9,220 nucleotides of DNA from DASQFU01 sp035632955 (GTDB lineage Bacteria > Eisenbacteria > RBG-16-71-46): the NCBI GenBank assembly GCA_035632955.1, contig DASQFU010000088.1, positions 1 through 9,220 on the forward strand. The letters run 5' to 3'. The translations under genes and the position numbers were made by a program. Each line of letters starts with the position of its first letter. Within the stretch, counting starts at the first letter, position 1. The notes beneath the pieces were generated by a model. That model worked only from the letters and a program-made list of their open reading frames with translations, was not told the origin of the DNA and did no database searches. Shown in pieces: positions 6,528 to 9,220 of this stretch.

Positions 6528-6581
6528 GGCGCGGCACGCTAGCATGCACACCCGACCCCCGCAACGCGCGCCAGCTCCGAC
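6528..6581. promoter_or_regulatory. Shared divergent upstream region of uppP and murJ
   Basis: Only 54 bases separate the two start codons, so both promoters must sit here or inside the opposite gene. I find no good -35/-10 pair and no strong ribosome binding site for either gene. The assignment rests on gene arrangement alone. Confidence 0.3.
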
Positions 6582-8186
6582 ATGAACGAAGAGCTGAAGG
6601 TCGCGCGTCACGCCGGCACCGTCGGCGCCGCGACGCTGCTGTCGCGCGTGCTCGGTCTCGTGCGCGAGCAAGTGATGGCGACGCTGTTCGGCGCAGGCTT
6701 CGCCACCGATGCGTTCAACGTCGCGTTCCGGATCCCGAATCTCCTCCGCGACCTGTTCGCCGAAGGCGCGATGTCGTCCGCGTTCGTTCCGACCTTCACC
6801 AATGTTCGGGAGAACCAGGGCGCGGAGCCGGCGTGGCAGTTCGGCCGGCAGCTCCTGGTCACGCTCGGCGCCGTGCTGCTCGCGGTGTGCGTCGTGGGCT
6901 ACGTGCTGACGCCGTGGCTGGTGCGGGTGTTCGCGCCCGGGTTCGCCGAGATTCCGGGGAAGCTCGATCTCACGGTGCTGCTGACACGCGTGATGTTGCC
7001 GTTCCTACCCGTGGTGGCGCTCGCGGCGGCGGCGATGGGAATGCTCAACGCGTGCGGGCGGTTCGCGGTGCCGGCACTGGCGCCCGCGTGGATGAACGTC
7101 GGCATGGTCGCGGGCGGCATCGCATTGATTCCGGCCTGCGAAGCGCTCGGGCAGCCGCCGATCCTGGCGATGGCGCTCGGCGTGGTGCTCGGCGGGATCG
7201 CGCAGTTCGTGGTCCAGCTTCCGTCGCTCGCGAGCCTCGGGTTCCAGCTGCGCCTGGAGCGGCCGCGCGCCCATCCCGGCGTGCGGCGCGTCGCCGCGCT
7301 GATGGCGCCGGCCGCCGTCGGCCTGGCCGCGACGCAACTCAACCTATTCGTGAGCACGGTGATCGCGAGCCTGCTCGAGCAAGGCAGCGTGTCGTGGCTC
7401 TGGTACGCGTTTCGGCTCATGCAGCTACCGATCGGCGTGTTCGGCGTCGCGCTCGCGACCGTCGGCATGACCGGACTGTCCCGCGCCGCAGCCGCCGGCG
7501 ACCTGCCGGCGCTCAAGACCACGCTGTCCGCGACGCTGCGACTGGTGTTCCTGCTCACCATTCCCGCCGCGTTGTGGCTCGCAGCCATGGCGCGCCCGGT
7601 GATCGCGTTGCTCTACGAGCACGGGCGGTTCGTCTCCGCGGACACGGTGCGCACCGGCGATGCGCTGGTGATGTACTGCCTCGGGCTGCCTGCATTCGCG
7701 GCGGTCGGCATTCTGACCCGCACCTTCTACGCATTGGGCGACACGCGCGCGCCGGTGCGCGCGAGCTTCGTTTCGGTCGGTCTCAACCTCGGGCTCAACC
7801 TGCTGCTGATCGGACCGCTGCGGGGGCTCGGCCTGGGACATGCGGGACTCGCCCTCGCGACCTCGCTGACCGCGCTCGCCAATATGATCCAGCTCGCGTT
7901 GTTGCTGCGGCGGCGGATCGGGCTGCTCGAGGGGCGGCGCATCGCCGGCTCGCTGGTCCGCGTCCTGATCTCCGGGGGCCTCGTGAGCGGCGCGTGCTGG
8001 CTCGGCGTTCGGCTCTCCGGCGACGCATGGCAGCGCGGCCTGGCGCCGGAGCTGGTCACGGTCGGGCTCGCGCTCGCGTTCGCGGTCGCCGCCGGCTACG
8101 GATGCATGCGGCTGCTAAAGGTGCCGGAGCTCGGCGTCGTCGAGACCCTGATCGGGGAGCAGTGGCGGCGGCTGCGCGACCGCTGA
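6582..8186 (+). CDS. murJ: Lipid II flippase MurJ (MviN)
   Basis: MurJ is an inner-membrane transporter of the MOP exporter superfamily that moves lipid II to the outer face for peptidoglycan assembly. The 534-residue product opens with the family signature LLSRVLGLVREQVMATLFGA (19-38), then TDAFNVAFRIPNLLRDLFAE and GAMSSAFVPTF. These include the conserved charged residues R22, R28, D43 and R56 that line the cavity in known MurJ proteins. Later signatures are WLWYAFRLMQLPIGVFGVAL and the ALLYEHGRF segment, and hydrophobic stretches agree with about 14 membrane helices. The length is normal. The start at ATG 6582 (MNEELKVARHAGTVGAATL) fits the family, although no clear Shine-Dalgarno precedes it. 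A tiny hairpin (CCCG/CGGG, 8188-8198) follows the stop, with no T-run. Confidence 0.96.
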   Translation: MNEELKVARHAGTVGAATLLSRVLGLVREQVMATLFGAGFATDAFNVAFRIPNLLRDLFAEGAMSSAFVPTFTNVRENQGAEPAWQFGRQLLVTLGAVLLAVCVVGYVLTPWLVRVFAPGFAEIPGKLDLTVLLTRVMLPFLPVVALAAAAMGMLNACGRFAVPALAPAWMNVGMVAGGIALIPACEALGQPPILAMALGVVLGGIAQFVVQLPSLASLGFQLRLERPRAHPGVRRVAALMAPAAVGLAATQLNLFVSTVIASLLEQGSVSWLWYAFRLMQLPIGVFGVALATVGMTGLSRAAAAGDLPALKTTLSATLRLVFLLTIPAALWLAAMARPVIALLYEHGRFVSADTVRTGDALVMYCLGLPAFAAVGILTRTFYALGDTRAPVRASFVSVGLNLGLNLLLIGPLRGLGLGHAGLALATSLTALANMIQLALLLRRRIGLLEGRRIAGSLVRVLISGGLVSGACWLGVRLSGDAWQRGLAPELVTVGLALAFAVAAGYGCMRLLKVPELGVVETLIGEQWRRLRDR

Positions 8187-8208
8187 CCCGCGGCGGGAAG
8201 CCCTCGAC

Positions 8209-9220
8209 TCAGAACTGCGTCGTGCCGGTGAAGTTGAAGTCCCGTACGCGCAGCGCCGGTGCGATCACGCAGTTGCCAACGTAGTCGAACACCGTCGGCT
8301 CGGCGTCCTTGCCGATGCCGTCGACCCGCGCCAGCACGTCGAGCACGCTCTCGTTGAAGCGCAGGTTCTTGAGCCCGTGGCTCAGGCGTCCGTTCTCGAT
8401 CAGGAACGTGCCGTCGCGCGTCATGCCGGTGATCAACGTCTTGCGCGCGTCCACGACCCGGTTGTACCAGAAGCGCGTCACCAGGATGCCACGCTCGGTC
8501 GACGCGATCAGCTCCTCCACCGTGTGGGGACCGGTCGGGACGACCAGGTCGTAGGGCAGGGGGCCCTCGACCGCGGGCGGCGCGCACGCGTGGCCGGTGC
8601 TCTCGATGCCGGCCTTGCGCGCCGTGCGCCGGTCGTGCGTGACCGCGCGGGCGACGCCGCGCTCGATCAAGGTGAGACGGCGGCGGGGCGTGCCCTCGTG
8701 GTCGAACGGCCGGCCGAAGCCGCGCGGATCGAACGCGTCGTCGATCAGGTCCACCCAATCGCCGGTGACCTTCTCTCCGAGCCGGCCGGAGAGGAACGAG
8801 CGACCTTCCTGCTCGCTCTGAGCGCCGAGGCCGAGCGACGCGAGGAACGCGACCAGCTCCGCCACCGCGTTCGGCTCGAGCACGACCGTGTAGCGGCCCG
8901 GCGCGAGGTCGCGCGGCTGGCGCGAGCCCTCCGCCTTGCGCACCGCGATCTCGCCGAGCCGCTCGACGTCGAGTGTTCGCCAGTCGCGCCGGTGGCGATC
9001 GCACCATCCGCTCGAATCTTGCGAACGTACGGTGCACGTGAACTGCGAATAGGTATCGGGGTGATACGCGAACTGACCCAGGTCGTTCGCGATCGCGAGC
9101 ACGGTCGCGGACGTCACGAGCGCGCCGGCCGCGTTGAGGTCGCGCGCGGCGGCGGTACGCACGACCGGGGCGACCGCATCGGCGCGCGCTTCGGGCGTGC
9201 AGGCCGCCGTCGCGTCCACG
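8209..9220 (-). CDS. TldD/PmbA family protein, PmbA (TldE)-like (partial, N-terminus off the right edge)
   Basis: This is the last 336 or so residues of a TldD/TldE family protein; the frame is still open at the right edge, so the true start lies outside. The pair forms a cytoplasmic protease that cleaves unfolded peptides, known from microcin B17 maturation and CcdA degradation. TldD carries the zinc-binding HExxxH and TldE (PmbA) is the partner without it. Recognisable parts are YTVVLEPNAVAELVAFLASL where TldD would have HExxxH, then RSFLSGRLGEKVTGDWVDLI, RPFDHEGTPRRRLTLIERGV, GILVTRFWYNRVVDARKTLI and RDGTFLIENGRLSHGLKNLR, ending in a family-typical C-terminus. The absence of HExxxH in that region supports the TldE/PmbA side. 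A TldD partner gene, if adjacent, would be beyond the right edge. It converges on murJ with 22 bases between stops. Confidence 0.88.
   Translation of the reverse strand, partial: VDATAACTPEARADAVAPVVRTAAARDLNAAGALVTSATVLAIANDLGQFAYHPDTYSQFTCTVRSQDSSGWCDRHRRDWRTLDVERLGEIAVRKAEGSRQPRDLAPGRYTVVLEPNAVAELVAFLASLGLGAQSEQEGRSFLSGRLGEKVTGDWVDLIDDAFDPRGFGRPFDHEGTPRRRLTLIERGVARAVTHDRRTARKAGIESTGHACAPPAVEGPLPYDLVVPTGPHTVEELIASTERGILVTRFWYNRVVDARKTLITGMTRDGTFLIENGRLSHGLKNLRFNESVLDVLARVDGIGKDAEPTVFDYVGNCVIAPALRVRDFNFTGTTQF

Noticed and set aside
8187..8208. Terminator between murJ and the PmbA-like gene
   Set aside because: Only a 4-bp GC hairpin with a 3-base loop is present and there is no T-run on either strand.
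6833..8284. 483-residue plus-strand open frame inside murJ
   Set aside because: It is the out-of-frame reading of murJ and consists largely of Arg, Ala and Gly.

Overview
The window is 9.2 kb of very GC-rich, densely coding bacterial DNA. The gene set points to a free-living Gram-negative-type or other diderm high-GC bacterium: a WbpA-type nucleotide-sugar dehydrogenase for surface polysaccharide, undecaprenyl-pyrophosphate phosphatase UppP, lipid II flippase MurJ, an RpoE-like sigma factor and a TldD/PmbA family protein. I cannot name a phylum from this stretch. There are no rRNA or tRNA genes, CRISPR arrays, transposases or phage genes that I can see.

Layout: (1) At 2-109 (+) is the last 35 codons of a membrane protein. 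(2) At 141-2894 (-) is a 917-residue UDP-N-acetylglucosamine 6-dehydrogenase (WbpA-like) precursor. Its conserved active-site block is split exactly before the catalytic cysteine by a 473-residue LAGLIDADG intein (630-2048). Removing the intein leaves a 444-residue enzyme of normal family length. (3) At 2895-3482 is a 588-base non-coding divergent region with a perfect 14-bp palindrome and other possible control sites. (4) At 3483-5114 (+) is a YtcJ-like metal-dependent amidohydrolase, whose stop overlaps (ATGA) the start of an ECF/RpoE-like sigma factor at 5111-5731 (+). (5) At 5739-6527 (-) is uppP, convergent with the sigma gene and divergent from murJ at 6582-8186 (+). (6) At 8209-9220 (-) is the C-terminal part of a PmbA/TldE-like protein, running off the right edge.

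The common theme is the cell envelope. The dehydrogenase makes uronic-acid sugar nucleotides for O-antigen or capsule. UppP recycles the undecaprenyl carrier that both peptidoglycan and polysaccharide pathways need. MurJ flips lipid II. The sigma factor could be an envelope-stress regulator, but no anti-sigma gene lies beside it.

The outstanding observation is the intein. Its +1 extein residue is also the catalytic nucleophile of the host enzyme, so no dehydrogenase activity is expected before splicing. All splicing-block residues I can recognise are present, but the first LAGLIDADG motif of its homing endonuclease carries Lys where Asp/Glu is expected. That suggests a splicing-competent intein whose endonuclease has lost activity or is decaying.
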